Assembly (NCBI RefSeq): GCF_001698225.1 | Contig: NZ_CP016594.1 | Coordinates: 3,720,001-3,784,000 of the forward strand | DNA: 64,000 bases | Direction: 5' to 3' | Source of the DNA: Gordonia terrae | GTDB taxonomy: Bacteria; Actinomycetota; Actinomycetes; Mycobacteriales; Mycobacteriaceae | Shown here: positions 29,088 to 39,489 of the stretch, piece after piece | Layout of the letters: each line of letters opens with the position of its first letter | How positions within the stretch are numbered: the stretch's first letter is position 1 | The notes under the pieces: generated by a model | Told to the model about the DNA's origin: nothing | Database searches by the model: none | What the model saw: the letters and a program-made list of their open reading frames with translations, nothing else | Program-made: the position numbers and the translations under genes

Positions 29088-30065
29088 TTACCGCGGCGGC
29101 TTCACACCGGTTACCACGACGTTGTAGAAGAACTTCGGCGGCACGATCTTGCGCAGCACGTTCTCGTCGAGCCAGGTGAGGCGCTTCCATCCGCCGAAGG
29201 CGAAGCGGGCCCAGCCCCAGCCCAGCTTCTCCGGCGGCACCGCGGCTTCGAAGGTGCGGACCGGCCAGCCGAGCATCGCGGCGGCCAGCTCCTCGGTGGC
29301 GGTGTCCACCTTGTGCGCACCGGCGGCGCGGGCGATGCCGGCGAGCTCGTCGGGATCGAAGGTGTGGATGTCGACCACGGCTTCGAGCGCGGCCGCGCGG
29401 GAGGACTCGTCGAGTTCCTCCTGCGGGCGCCGCCACCCCTGCAGGGGGCCGAGTTTCGTGACGTTCGTCGTGGCGAACCACGTCGCCCGACTCATCCAGC
29501 GCGCGTAGAAGTCACCGATCGTCGACGGTTCACCCGCGAAGATGAAGCGACCGCCGGGCTTGAGGACCCGCAACACCTCGCGGAGTGCCTGCTCGACGTC
29601 CGGGATGTGATGCAGCACAGCGTGGCCGACGACGAGATCGAAGGTGTCGTCGTCGTAGGGGATCTTCTCCGCGTCGGCGACGCGGCCGTCGACATCGAGC
29701 CCGAGGTTCTCCGCGTTGCGCAGCGCGACCTTGACCATGCCCGGCGACAGGTCGGTCACCGATCCCTTCGTCGCCACCCCCGACTGCATCAGGTTCAGCA
29801 GAAAGAAGCCGGTGCCGCACCCGAGTTCCATCGCGCGGCCGTACGGCAGGGATTCACCGGTGTCGACGGCGTCGAAACGCCCTCGCGCGTAGTCGATGCA
29901 GCGTTCGTCGAAGCTGATCGACCACTTCTCGTCGTAGGTCTCCGCCTCCCAGTCGTGGTAGAGCACCTGGGCGAGCTTCGTGTCGGTGAGCGCCGCCTTG
30001 ACCTGCTCCTCGGTCGCGTGCGGGTTGGGAGCCGGATCGGTGCCCGGAGTGACGTCGGTGGTCAT
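29088..30065 (-). CDS. Class I SAM-dependent methyltransferase (Rv3038c-like)
   Basis: The 325-residue protein has motif I AMELGCGTGFFLLNLMQSG, motif II SVTDLSPGMV, DDDTFDLVVGHAVLHHIPD and LRVLKPGGRFIFAGEPST. A long C-terminal extension (~110 residues) with Trp-rich segments (GWGWARFAFGGW) is typical of the Rv3038c group. Substrate is unknown. The ATG is preceded by AGGAAG. It lies between the enoyl-CoA hydratase and THUMP-like genes on the same strand. Confidence 0.88.
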   Translation of the reverse strand: MTTDVTPGTDPAPNPHATEEQVKAALTDTKLAQVLYHDWEAETYDEKWSISFDERCIDYARGRFDAVDTGESLPYGRAMELGCGTGFFLLNLMQSGVATKGSVTDLSPGMVKVALRNAENLGLDVDGRVADAEKIPYDDDTFDLVVGHAVLHHIPDVEQALREVLRVLKPGGRFIFAGEPSTIGDFYARWMSRATWFATTNVTKLGPLQGWRRPQEELDESSRAAALEAVVDIHTFDPDELAGIARAAGAHKVDTATEELAAAMLGWPVRTFEAAVPPEKLGWGWARFAFGGWKRLTWLDENVLRKIVPPKFFYNVVVTGVKPPR

Positions 30066-30130
30066 GATCGCTTCCTGTTTGCGTGGTGATGTCGGTGGTG
30101 GAGTCGAAGGTGCGCGGTGTCGTCGACGGC

Positions 30131-30919
30131 TCAGCGGCCGACGAATTCCGCTTTTCCGGGCCCGTTCTCGTGGAAGGACGCCATACCGATGGCGCGGTCC
30201 TCCGTCGCGAACAGCGGGGCGAACAACTGCTCCTCGATCTTGAGTCCGGTGTCGAGGTCGACCTCGAGACCCTGGTCGACGGCCTTCTTGATCGCTGCGA
30301 GCGCGACCGACGCGGCGCGGTCGAACTGCCCGGCCCAGGCGAGCGCGGCGTTGTACACCTCATCGGGCGCGACGACCTCGTCGACGAGCCCGATGGCCAG
30401 GGCCTCCTCGGCATCGACGAACCGCCCGGTGAACATGAGGTCCTTGGCGCGCGACGGGCCGATGAGGCGTGCCAGCCGCTGGGTTCCGCCGCCGCCCGGG
30501 ATCAGACCGAGCAGCACCTCGGGGAGGCCTAGTTTCGCGTTGTCACCGGCGATCCGGCGGTCGGCACCCAGCGCGACTTCGAGGCCGCCGCCGAGGGCGT
30601 ATCCGGTGATGGCAGCGACCGTGGGCTTCGGGATGGCGGCGATCGCGCCGAGGTCGCGCTGCAGACGACCGGCGACCCGGCTCATCTCCGCATAGCCGAT
30701 GTCCCGCATCTCGGTGACGTCGGCGCCGGCCGCGAGGATCTTCGGACCGCCGTAGACGACGACGGCCTTGATGTCCGTACGCACGGTGGCCTCCTCGGCC
30801 GCCGCGGCCAGCTCGGCCTGCACCTGCCGGCTCAACGCGTTCATCGGCGGTCGCTGCAGCAAGATGGTGCCGACGCCCGGATGAGCGTCGGAGCACTCGA
30901 GGGTCACGAACTCAGGCAT
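30131..30919 (-). CDS. Enoyl-CoA hydratase/isomerase (EchA17-like)
   Basis: The 262-residue crotonase-family enzyme hydrates trans-2-enoyl-CoA in fatty-acid beta-oxidation. The oxyanion-hole and catalytic regions are present: PKILAAGADVTEM, GYALGGGLEVALGADRRIAG and LPEVLLGLIPGGGGTQRL, with both catalytic-position glutamates. It heads an operon with two methyltransferases. The promoter has a TAGCCT -10 six nt before the ATG, overlapped by a CTTACC-N4-GGTAG palindrome like that of etfBA, so the two may be co-regulated. Confidence 0.93.
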   Translation of the reverse strand: MPEFVTLECSDAHPGVGTILLQRPPMNALSRQVQAELAAAAEEATVRTDIKAVVVYGGPKILAAGADVTEMRDIGYAEMSRVAGRLQRDLGAIAAIPKPTVAAITGYALGGGLEVALGADRRIAGDNAKLGLPEVLLGLIPGGGGTQRLARLIGPSRAKDLMFTGRFVDAEEALAIGLVDEVVAPDEVYNAALAWAGQFDRAASVALAAIKKAVDQGLEVDLDTGLKIEEQLFAPLFATEDRAIGMASFHENGPGKAEFVGR

Positions 30920-30925
30920 GGTCGA

Positions 30926-30943
30926 AGGCTACCGGTTGGTAAG
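30926..30943 (-). promoter_or_regulatory. echA17-like promoter: -10 hexamer overlapped by a CTTACC-N4-GGTAG palindrome
   Basis: Minus-strand TAGCCT (30926-30931) lies 6 nt before ATG 30919 (leaderless type). The palindrome 30929-30943 reads CTTACC-AACC-GGTAG on the minus strand and overlaps the -10 by three bases, a position suited to repression. It matches the etfBA operator candidate at 21691-21706 in both half-sites and spacing. Confidence 0.6.
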
Positions 30944-30982
30944 TCCCGTCGGTGCCCCAGCCCGCAGACGCGACCCGCAGAG

Positions 30983-31004
30983 TCCGACGTAGACAGACGT
31001 CGGA
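30983..31004. promoter_or_regulatory. 22-bp inverted repeat in the LigD-polymerase-like promoter
   Basis: TCCGACGT (30983-30990) and ACGTCGGA (30997-31004) are perfect 8-bp arms around AGACAG. The repeat ends 4 bp before the -10 (TACAGT, 31009-31014) of the polymerase-domain gene, a position where a bound protein would cover the -35/spacer region. Confidence 0.55.
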
Positions 31005-31008
31005 GTCA

Positions 31009-31014
31009 TACAGT
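31009..31014 (+). promoter_or_regulatory. -10 hexamer of the LigD-polymerase-like gene
   Basis: TACAGT ends 7 nt before ATG 31022, consistent with a leaderless transcript and supporting this start in a longer open frame. Confidence 0.6.
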
Positions 31015-31021
31015 GGCGGTC

Positions 31022-32002
31022 ATGGCGAAAACGTCGGGTTCCGCAGGTGAACCCATCGAACTCGAGGTCGGTGGCCGCACCGTCCGACTGTCGAGTCCCG
31101 ACCGCGTCTACTTTCCCGAACGCGGTGAGACGAAGCGCGACCTCGCCGAGTACTACCTGTCCGTGGGCGACGGGATCGTGCGCGCGCTGCGCGACCGTCC
31201 GTGCATGCTGCACCGATTCCCCAAGGGCGTCAGCGGCAACAAGGTCCACCAGAAGCGCGTCCCCGCCGGCGCGCCGGACTGGCTGGAGACCACCGAGATC
31301 TACTTCCCGCGGTACGGCCGCACCGCCGACGAACTGTGCGTCACCGAGTTGGCCTCGGTGATCTGGGCGGTGCAGATGTCGACCGTCGAGTTCCACCCCT
31401 GGAACTCGCGCCGCGCCGACCCCGAATCCCCCGACGAATGGCGGATCGATCTCGACCCGATGCCCGACTGCACGTTCTCCCGTATTCGACGCGTCGCGCA
31501 CGTCGTCGAAGAGGTGCTCGACGAGCTGGGCATGCGCGGGTACCCCAAGACCTCGGGTGGTCGCGGCCTGCACATCTACGTGCGCATCGCGCCGGAGTGG
31601 GGCTTCCCGCAGGTACGACGAGCCGCGCTGGCGTTCGCTCGAGAGGTCGAGCGACGGGCGCCCGACGACGTGACGACGACCTGGTGGCGCAAGGACCGGG
31701 ACCCGGCCGCGGTCTTCGTCGACTACAACCAGAACACCCGCGACCACACCATGGCGTCGGCCTACTCCGTGCGCGGCAACGAGCGGGCCACCGTGTCGAC
31801 TCCGATCACCTGGGCCGAGATCGACGACATCGAACCCGACGACTTCACGATCGCCACCGTGCCGGCCCGCTTCGCCGAGCTCGGCGATCTCCACGCCGAG
31901 ATCGACGACGTGGCGCACCGCCTCGACACGCTCATCGACTGGGCCGATCGTGACGACATCGGCGACGAGGAGGACGCCGAGGTCATCGACATGGATCGGT
32001 GA
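31022..32002 (+). CDS. Stand-alone LigD-type polymerase/primase domain protein
   Basis: The 326-residue protein matches the polymerase domain of LigD: VRLSSPDRVYFPERGETKRD, RPCMLHRFPKGVSG, the metal-binding DxD in WRIDLDPMP, SGGRGLHIYVRI, and DYNQNTRDHTMASAYSVRG. These enzymes add (ribo)nucleotides at DNA ends in non-homologous end joining or gap repair. No ligase or nuclease domain and no ku gene are present here, so it resembles the separate mycobacterial PolD1/PolD2 proteins. It ends in an acidic tail (DDIGDEEDAEVIDMD). Confidence 0.92.
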   Translation: MAKTSGSAGEPIELEVGGRTVRLSSPDRVYFPERGETKRDLAEYYLSVGDGIVRALRDRPCMLHRFPKGVSGNKVHQKRVPAGAPDWLETTEIYFPRYGRTADELCVTELASVIWAVQMSTVEFHPWNSRRADPESPDEWRIDLDPMPDCTFSRIRRVAHVVEEVLDELGMRGYPKTSGGRGLHIYVRIAPEWGFPQVRRAALAFAREVERRAPDDVTTTWWRKDRDPAAVFVDYNQNTRDHTMASAYSVRGNERATVSTPITWAEIDDIEPDDFTIATVPARFAELGDLHAEIDDVAHRLDTLIDWADRDDIGDEEDAEVIDMDR

Positions 32003-32122
32003 ACGCACACACCGGCGCCATCACGAAAACCACCCCCACAACCCGCCCGCGCACACATATCGTCGCTGCTCCCCCGCACGAGGGCACATCTCAGGCCGAT
32101 CGGTACACCGAAGTCGGACGCC

Positions 32123-32947
32123 TCAGAGCGTGATCTCCGGTGGTTGCTGGTCGCCGAGCGTCCGGAAGTACTCGTCGGAGCCGGGAAATCCGAGACCGGC
32201 GAGTCCCGCGCCGGGCGTGACGTCCGGCAGGATCGGTTCGATGACGCGATCGGCACCGAGCAGTTCGTCGATGGTCGAGAACCCGGAGACGTAGTTCAGC
32301 TGCGACCACGTCGGCGGCATGAGGAAGTGCTTGCCCGCGGCCCACAAGTCGATCGCGACCCGGGCGTTCACCCACCGCGCGACCTCGGCCTCGGTGGTCT
32401 CGGCGTCGGCACGCTGGCCGTCGGGCATCGCCGCCAGGAAGAAGCGGGTGTCGTAGCGCCGCTTCTCGTTGACCGGGGTGATCCAGTGCGCCAGCGGGCG
32501 CAGCAGGTCGGCACGCAGCGTGAGTCCGCGCGCGGTGAGGAACTGCGCGAACGACAGCGACTTCTCGACGAGGCGTTGCCGATCGTCGGCAAGTCCCTCC
32601 GGGTCGGCGAAGGAGCCGTCGGCGTCCGTCGCGAGCAGGACACCGCACTCCTCGAAGGTCTCCCGGACCGCCGCACACACCAGCGCCTGCGCGGTCTCGG
32701 CATCACTCGCGAAATGGGTCGCCCACCAGGCCGCGTCGGGACCGGTCCACGCCAGGTCGGCGTCGGCGTCGCGCTTGTCCACGCCACCGCCCGGGAACAC
32801 CGTCATGCCGCCCGCGAAGGCCATCTGCTTGACGCGGCGCTGAAGGAACACCTCGATACCGTCTGCGGCGTCGCGGACGAGCACGACCGTCGCGGCGTCC
32901 CGCAACGGTGCGGACACGACCTCCGGACCCGATTCCGTCGACGTCAT
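32123..32947 (-). CDS. Nudix hydrolase with interrupted Nudix box (Rv3040c-like)
   Basis: The 274-residue protein has a Nudix fold: MTVFPGGGVDKRDAD supplies the first half of the box and AVRETFEECGVLL the REUXEEXGU half, with ~30 residues between them. Such an insertion is a family trait of NUDT19/RP2p-like hydrolases, some of which cleave CoA derivatives. Substrate here is unknown. Its ATG overlaps the ABC ATPase stop by 1 nt (TGATG at 32949-32945), so the two are co-translated, as are Rv3040c/Rv3041c neighbours in M. tuberculosis. Confidence 0.88.
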   Translation of the reverse strand: MTSTESGPEVVSAPLRDAATVVLVRDAADGIEVFLQRRVKQMAFAGGMTVFPGGGVDKRDADADLAWTGPDAAWWATHFASDAETAQALVCAAVRETFEECGVLLATDADGSFADPEGLADDRQRLVEKSLSFAQFLTARGLTLRADLLRPLAHWITPVNEKRRYDTRFFLAAMPDGQRADAETTEAEVARWVNARVAIDLWAAGKHFLMPPTWSQLNYVSGFSTIDELLGADRVIEPILPDVTPGAGLAGLGFPGSDEYFRTLGDQQPPEITL

Positions 32948-33783
32948 CAGTTACCTCCTGCTGCTCGCCGATGGCCGCCCGCGCGACGCCGGCGCCGCGC
33001 GAAGTACCGGCCGTCGACCTTGTCCAGAACGATCTGCTGCCGAAAGGCGGCGGTGAGGTTCTCGCTGGTGAGCACCTCGTCGAGCAACCCCTGGGCCACC
33101 ACGCCGCCCTCGGACAGGATGAGGGCGTGGGTGAAACCCTCGGGGATCTCTTCCACATGGTGGGTGATCAGCACGATGGCCGGGGCGTCGGGGTCGGCGG
33201 CGAGCCGCGCGAGACGGTCGACGAGCTCTTCGCGTCCACCCAGGTCGAGCCCGGCGGCCGGCTCGTCGAGCAGGAGGAGCTCGGGATCGGTCATGAGGGC
33301 GCGCGAGATCACGACGCGCTTGCGCTCACCTTCCGACAGCGTGCCGAAGCGACGGTCCGCGAGGTGCTCGGCGCCCATCGACTCCAGCGATTCGACGGCC
33401 TGCGCACGGTCCATCGCGTCGTAGCTCTCCCGCCAGCGTCCGAGAACCGCGTAGCCCGCCGAGATCACGACATCGCTCACGACCTCCTCCGGCGGCACCC
33501 GATCGACCAGGGACGGGCTGGAGACACCGATCCGGGTCGACAGTTCGCGGATCTCCACCCGGCCCAGCTTCTCGTTGAGCACGAAGGCGATACCCGAGGT
33601 CGGGTGGATCTCGGCACCGGCCAACCGGATCAGCGTCGTCTTGCCTGCGCCATTGGGTCCGATGATCACCCAGCGTTCGTCCAGTTCCACCTGCCAGGAC
33701 AGCGGGCCGACGAGGGTCTCGCCGCCACGGACGACCGCGACGTCACGAAAATCGATCAGGAGGTCGGGATCGGATTCGGTCAC
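32947..33783 (-). CDS. ABC-type ATP-binding protein without a membrane partner (Rv3041c-like)
   Basis: The 278-residue ATPase has Walker A GPNGAGKTTL, the signature LSEGERKRV, Walker B LLLLDEPAAGLD and the H-loop LITHHVEE. No permease or binding-protein gene is adjacent; this stand-alone type is related to ModF/YlmA-like soluble ABC proteins and may not be a transporter. GTG 33783 has AGGA seven nt upstream and starts at the domain. It overlaps the Nudix gene by 1 nt. Confidence 0.88.
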   Translation of the reverse strand: MTESDPDLLIDFRDVAVVRGGETLVGPLSWQVELDERWVIIGPNGAGKTTLIRLAGAEIHPTSGIAFVLNEKLGRVEIRELSTRIGVSSPSLVDRVPPEEVVSDVVISAGYAVLGRWRESYDAMDRAQAVESLESMGAEHLADRRFGTLSEGERKRVVISRALMTDPELLLLDEPAAGLDLGGREELVDRLARLAADPDAPAIVLITHHVEEIPEGFTHALILSEGGVVAQGLLDEVLTSENLTAAFRQQIVLDKVDGRYFARRRRRAGGHRRAAGGN

Positions 33784-33838
33784 TCCCCCATCCTGCACCA
33801 CGACCGGATGTTCGACGGGGCCGACTCGGCACCACGAC

Positions 33839-33880
33839 GACACGAACACAACGACACGAACACAACGACACGAACACGAC
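33839..33880. repeat. Three tandem 14-bp direct repeats
   Basis: GACACGAACACAAC occurs at 33839-33852 and 33853-33866 and, with one change, at 33867-33880. The array sits in the divergent region between the ABC ATPase (start 33783) and the LLM oxidoreductase (start ~33936). It could be an operator array or slippage-prone sequence. Confidence 0.8.
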
Positions 33881-33935
33881 GGCCGGAACGCGACGACGGG
33901 AATAGTCCGGGGCGTCGGCCGCATTGAACATCAGC

Positions 33936-34940
33936 GTGACGCCTTCGAACCTCCCCTTGTCGATCCTGGACCTCGCGCAGATCGGCCGTACCGAGACTGC
34001 CGCGCAGAGCCTTTCCGCCAGTGTCGATCTCGCCCAGAATGCGGAGAAGTGGGGCTATCGCCGAATCTGGTACGCCGAGCACCACAACATGTCGGCCATC
34101 GCTTCGTCGGCGCCTGCGGTGCTCATCGCCCACATCGCCGCGCACACCTCGACCATCCGTCTCGGTGCGGGCGGCGTGATGCTGCCCAACCACTCGCCCC
34201 TCACGATCGCCGAGCAATTCGGCACGCTCGCCGAGCTCCATCCCGGACGCATCGACCTCGGTCTCGGTCGGGCTCCCGGCAGCGATCAGCAGACCTTCGC
34301 CGCGCTGCGCCGTACCCATGCCTCGGCGGAGCGGTTCCCGCACGACGTCCTGGAACTGCAGGCCTTCCTCGGCGACGAGTCGCGCGTCGAAGGCGTGCGT
34401 GCGACACCCGGCGCCGGCACCCACGTGCCGCTGTACATCCTCGGCTCATCGCTGTTCGGTGCCCAGCTCGCGGCTGCGCTGGGACTCCCCTATGCCTTCG
34501 CCTCCCACTTCGCGCCGCAGGCACTCACCGAGGCTGTTGCGTTGTACCGCCGCGAGTTCCGGCCGTCGGAGGCGCTGGCCGAGCCCTACGTGATCGCCGG
34601 TGTCGGTGCGATCGCCGACGACGACGCGGACCGCGCCCGAGAGCAACTACAGATCGCGAAACGGCAGCGGGTGTCCCTGCTCTTCGGACGAGGCCGCACG
34701 TTCACCGACGAGGAGGCCGACGCCATCCTGTCGATGCCGCAGGGCCGCCAGATCGACGAGATGACCACGTATTCGGGAGTCGGCACGCCCGCGGAGGTCC
34801 GCGACTATCTCGGCTGGTTCGCCGGCCACGCCGACGCCGACGAGCTGATCGTCGCGTCGATGGCCCCCGACCGCGAGGTGTGGCTGGGCACCTTCGGCCA
34901 TCTCGCCCCACTGAATTCGCCGGTGGCCGTAGGCCGCTGA
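33936..34940 (+). CDS. LLM-class flavin-dependent oxidoreductase (MsnO8-like)
   Basis: The 334-residue luciferase-fold protein has [17 protein letters not shown] at the start, [18 protein letters not shown], the flavin-site loop [16 protein letters not shown] and the [14 protein letters not shown] motif. Family members are FMN- or F420-dependent monooxygenases or reductases; the substrate is unknown. The frame opens at TTG 33924, but GTG 33936 gives an N-terminus like relatives. It is convergent with the cupin gene. Confidence 0.88.
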   Translation: MTPSNLPLSILDLAQIGRTETAAQSLSASVDLAQNAEKWGYRRIWYAEHHNMSAIASSAPAVLIAHIAAHTSTIRLGAGGVMLPNHSPLTIAEQFGTLAELHPGRIDLGLGRAPGSDQQTFAALRRTHASAERFPHDVLELQAFLGDESRVEGVRATPGAGTHVPLYILGSSLFGAQLAAALGLPYAFASHFAPQALTEAVALYRREFRPSEALAEPYVIAGVGAIADDDADRAREQLQIAKRQRVSLLFGRGRTFTDEEADAILSMPQGRQIDEMTTYSGVGTPAEVRDYLGWFAGHADADELIVASMAPDREVWLGTFGHLAPLNSPVAVGR

Positions 34941-34962
34941 CCCGACGCCAGCAGACGACCCG

Positions 34963-35412
34963 TCAGAGCAGCCGGAAGTCCTCGAAGTCGAAGCCGGGCA
35001 CAACGATACAGCTGACGAGCGCCGGCTCGTCACCAGCCGGCCGGGCCCGCTGCCATACACCCGGTGGCACGAGCGCCTGCGGATGCTGTCCGGACTCGAT
35101 GTCGGGTCCGACGAGAACGGTGCTCGGATCGCCGGGCTCATCGGCATCGCCACCGAGGTCGAGTTCGACCGGGGCGCCGCGATGGTGGAGCCAGAGCTCA
35201 CTACTGCGGACCGTGTGCCACGCCGACTCATCGCCCGGCATCAGCACGAAGTAGATCGCGGTCCCGGCAGCACGGTCGCCGGTGTACTCCCCCGACAGCA
35301 CCTCACGCGGGATCTCGACCTCGCTGCGCCAGGTCTGCCGGTACCAGCCACCCTCGGGATGCGGCTGCAGGTCCAGTTCACGCACCCAGTCGGGCAGTTC
35401 TGCGGCACTCAT
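34963..35412 (-). CDS. Cupin family protein (DUF985/cupin_5)
   Basis: The 149-residue protein has the DUF985 pattern LDLQPHPEGGWYRQTWRS, TAIYFVLMPGDESAWH and ELWLHHRGAPVEL, then QALVPPGVWQRARP and SCIVVPGFDFEDF. The cupin barrel histidines are present. Function is unknown; sugar or small-acid binding is typical for cupins. ATG 35412 overlaps the Pth2-like stop by 4 nt (ATGA), so it is the last gene of a ctaD-serB-Pth2-cupin transcript. Confidence 0.88.
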   Translation of the reverse strand: MSAAELPDWVRELDLQPHPEGGWYRQTWRSEVEIPREVLSGEYTGDRAAGTAIYFVLMPGDESAWHTVRSSELWLHHRGAPVELDLGGDADEPGDPSTVLVGPDIESGQHPQALVPPGVWQRARPAGDEPALVSCIVVPGFDFEDFRLL

Positions 35413-36230
35413 CCGTGTTCTCCGTCCGTTTCCCCGAGGCTTGTGTCGTCGACGCTCATGCTCCCGTCGTGCCGCACGACTTCGGCGATCACGGTCACCG
35501 ATCCGGGTGCGATCTCGGTGAACCCGGCGTCGCGGACCGCCACCGCTGTCCCGGCGGCGTCCGCAACGAGCAGGTCGGCCCACCGCTCGGGGGTGGCCTG
35601 ACGAACCGCGAGCGGGCACCCATCCGATTTCCACCGGATCGCCTCCTCGGTCGTCAGCAACTTCGCCGAAAGCATGGACGCGTGTCCGACCTGCGCCGCC
35701 AGTTTGCCGACGGTCATCGCCAGATCCGGACTGGTCCACAACACGACTCCGCGCCCGGGCGGCTCGCCGGACAGCGCGCCCTCGACATCTGTCCCACCGA
35801 TCTGCAGCTTCGCGACACGACGGTCGAGGTCACCCACCCGTCCGGGGACGAACGCTCGCGCCGATGCGCCGCCTTCGGTGGCGGTCACGCCCCAGACTTC
35901 CTGCGCGGCATCCCATTGCGCCCCACGCGCCCGTCGGGCGATCTTGCGGATACGTGCACCGCACCAGTCGTCCATCGCCGATGCCCACGGCCCCTCGCCG
36001 GCACTCCGTTCGTCGAGGCACAGCAGCGCCACCGCCCGCGCCGCGGCGGTCAGCAGGTCGGTGCGGTCAGGCGGATCGTTCTTCTCGATGCGCAGCACCA
36101 TCGCCATCGCCAGAACGTCGGCGGGATCGGCCGGGTCGTCGCCGCCGCCGACGTAACCGACCAGCCGGCGATGGTCCGCGGCGATCGCATCGACGTCGGC
36201 GAGCGGCGCGTCCGGGGTCTCGAAGTCCAT
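35409..36230 (-). CDS. Pth2-type peptidyl-tRNA hydrolase domain protein with N-terminal extension
   Basis: The C-terminal ~120 of 273 residues match type II peptidyl-tRNA hydrolase, the archaeal/eukaryotic class: GVVLWTSPDLAMTVGKLAAQVGHASM and VRDAGFTEIAPGSVTVIAE. The first ~150 residues are not part of that fold (acidic start, LAMAMVLRIEKNDPP, then WCGARIRKIARRARG). Pth2 removes peptides from stalled peptidyl-tRNA; bacteria normally use Pth1, so this is an additional or divergent enzyme. It lies 15 nt after serB and overlaps the cupin gene. Confidence 0.82.
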   Translation of the reverse strand: MDFETPDAPLADVDAIAADHRRLVGYVGGGDDPADPADVLAMAMVLRIEKNDPPDRTDLLTAAARAVALLCLDERSAGEGPWASAMDDWCGARIRKIARRARGAQWDAAQEVWGVTATEGGASARAFVPGRVGDLDRRVAKLQIGGTDVEGALSGEPPGRGVVLWTSPDLAMTVGKLAAQVGHASMLSAKLLTTEEAIRWKSDGCPLAVRQATPERWADLLVADAAGTAVAVRDAGFTEIAPGSVTVIAEVVRHDGSMSVDDTSLGETDGEHG

Positions 36231-36245
36231 GGCGCGGGGGCGAAC

Positions 36246-37490
<1,245 letters not shown>

Positions 37491-39275
37491 TCAGCGCGGG
37501 TCGGGATCCGGAGATCCCTCGTGCGTTCCCACGGTGAACGGCTCGCGGCGAGCCTCTTCCATCTGACGGTCCTTGCCCGCTTCGTGACCCGGACCCACGT
37601 GCGCTTCGGCACGCATCCGGTCGATCATGTGCGGGTAGTGCAGCTCGAACGCCGGACGCTCCGACCGGATGCGGGGCAGCTCGGTGAAGTTGTGGCGCGG
37701 CGGCGGGCACGAGGTGGCCCACTCGAGCGAGTTGCCGAAGCCCCACGGGTCGTCGACGGTCACGACCTCGCCGTAGCGGTAGCTGCGGAAGACGTTCCAC
37801 AGGAACGGCAGGGTCGACAGGCCGAGGATGAACGCACCAGCCGTCGAGATCATGTTCAGCGTGGTGAAGCCGTCCGACGGGAGGTAGTCGGCGTAACGAC
37901 GCGGCATGCCCTCGTTGCCCAGCCAGTGCTGCACCAGGAAGGTCATGTGGAAGCCGATGAACGTCATCCAGAAGTGGATCTTGCCGAGCCGCTCGTCGAG
38001 CATGCGTCCGGTCATCTTCGGGAACCAGAAGTAGATGCCGGCGTAGGTGGCGAACACGATGGTGCCGAAGAGCACGTAGTGGAAGTGCGCGACCACGAAG
38101 TAGCTGTCGGACAGGTGGAAGTCCAGCGGCGGGCTGGCGAGCAGGACACCGGTCAGGCCACCGAAGAGGAACGTGACGATGAAGCCGACCGAGAACAGCA
38201 TCGGCGATTCGAACGTCATGTGACCTCGCCACATCGTTCCGATCCAGTTGAAGAACTTCACGCCCGTGGGCACCGCGATCAGGAACGTCATGAAGGAGAA
38301 GAACGGCAGCAGCACGGCGCCGGTGACGTACATGTGGTGCGCCCACACCGCGGCCGACAGGGCCGCGATGGCGAGGGTGGCGTAGATCAGGCCCGAGTAA
38401 CCGAAGATCGGCTTACGCGAGAAGACCGGGAAGACCTCGGACACGATGCCGAAGAACGGCAGGGCGATGACGTACACCTCGGGGTGTCCGAAGAACCAGA
38501 AGAGGTGCTGCCACAGGATGACGCCACCGTTGGCCGGGTCGTAGATGTGGGCACCGAACTGGCGGTCGACCTCGAGACCCATCAGCGCCGCGGTGAGCAG
38601 CGGGAAGATGAGGAGGATCAGGACGCTGGTCACCAGGATGTTCCAGGTGAAGATCGGCATGCGGAACATCGTCATACCGGGTGCGCGGAGGCAGACCACG
38701 GTGGTGACCATGTTGACCGCGCCGAGGATGGTGCCGAGACCACCGACGGCCAGACCCATGATCCACAGGTCGGCACCGATGCCGGGGCTGTGCACCGCAT
38801 CGGTCAGCGGGGTGTACGCGGTCCAGCCGAAGTCGGCGGCACCGCCCGGGGTGATGAAGCCGGCGATCGCGATGGTCGAACCGAACACGAACAGCCAGAA
38901 GCCGAGTGCGTTGAGTCGCGGGAAGGCGACGTCGGGCGAGCCGATCTGCAGCGGCAGCACGAAGTTGGCGAAGCCGATCACGATCGGGGTCGCGTACATC
39001 AGCAGCATCACGGTGCCGTGCATCGTGAAGAGCTGGTTGAACTGCTCAGTGGACAAGAACTGCATGCCCGGCATCGCGAGCTCGCCGCGCATCAGCAGGG
39101 CCATGAGGCCGCCGATGAGGAAGAACGCGAAGCAGGCAGAGATGTACATCATGCCGATCAACTTGTGATCGGTCGTCGTCAGCAGCTTGTAGATGAACGA
39201 ACCCTTGGGCTGATAGCGCTCCGGGAACGGACGCACTGGAGCCACTTGCGTGGTGGGTTGGTCTACCGCGGTCAC
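37491..39275 (-). CDS. ctaD: Cytochrome c oxidase subunit I (aa3 type)
   Basis: CtaD carries heme a and the heme a3/CuB centre of the terminal oxidase in the cytoplasmic membrane. The 594-residue protein has twelve hydrophobic helices, heme-ligand His in [14 protein letters not shown], the CuB region [16 protein letters not shown], and HHMYVTGAV. The open frame begins upstream, but GTG 39275 is preceded by AGGAGG at 4-5 nt, fixing the start. Subunits II and III are not in the window. It heads an operon with serB. Confidence 0.97.
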   Translation of the reverse strand: MTAVDQPTTQVAPVRPFPERYQPKGSFIYKLLTTTDHKLIGMMYISACFAFFLIGGLMALLMRGELAMPGMQFLSTEQFNQLFTMHGTVMLLMYATPIVIGFANFVLPLQIGSPDVAFPRLNALGFWLFVFGSTIAIAGFITPGGAADFGWTAYTPLTDAVHSPGIGADLWIMGLAVGGLGTILGAVNMVTTVVCLRAPGMTMFRMPIFTWNILVTSVLILLIFPLLTAALMGLEVDRQFGAHIYDPANGGVILWQHLFWFFGHPEVYVIALPFFGIVSEVFPVFSRKPIFGYSGLIYATLAIAALSAAVWAHHMYVTGAVLLPFFSFMTFLIAVPTGVKFFNWIGTMWRGHMTFESPMLFSVGFIVTFLFGGLTGVLLASPPLDFHLSDSYFVVAHFHYVLFGTIVFATYAGIYFWFPKMTGRMLDERLGKIHFWMTFIGFHMTFLVQHWLGNEGMPRRYADYLPSDGFTTLNMISTAGAFILGLSTLPFLWNVFRSYRYGEVVTVDDPWGFGNSLEWATSCPPPRHNFTELPRIRSERPAFELHYPHMIDRMRAEAHVGPGHEAGKDRQMEEARREPFTVGTHEGSPDPDPR

Positions 39276-39489
39276 AGATCCTCCTCTTGCCCGAAACCCA
39301 CTCCGAACCCCTTCGGACGTGGGTCGGCACATGAACAAACCGAGCGCTGGTTACTGATCCTAAACCCTCACCGGTGCCCGAGCCGAGCGGGTCCTACGAT
39401 CTGTCGTATTCGATGTCGGAGCCGCCGGATCGGCAGTGCTCATCGGCGGTTTCTTCGACGACGCGCGGGGCTCTCGGAGCAGCCTCCCG

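Noticed and set aside
29088..29110. CTTACCGCGGCGG near the methyltransferase 3' end as a third copy of the CTTACC motif
   Set aside because: It is inside or at the end of coding sequence and lacks the second half-site.
32947..33783. ABC transporter operon
   Set aside because: No permease or substrate-binding gene is adjacent, so only a stand-alone ATP-binding protein is called.
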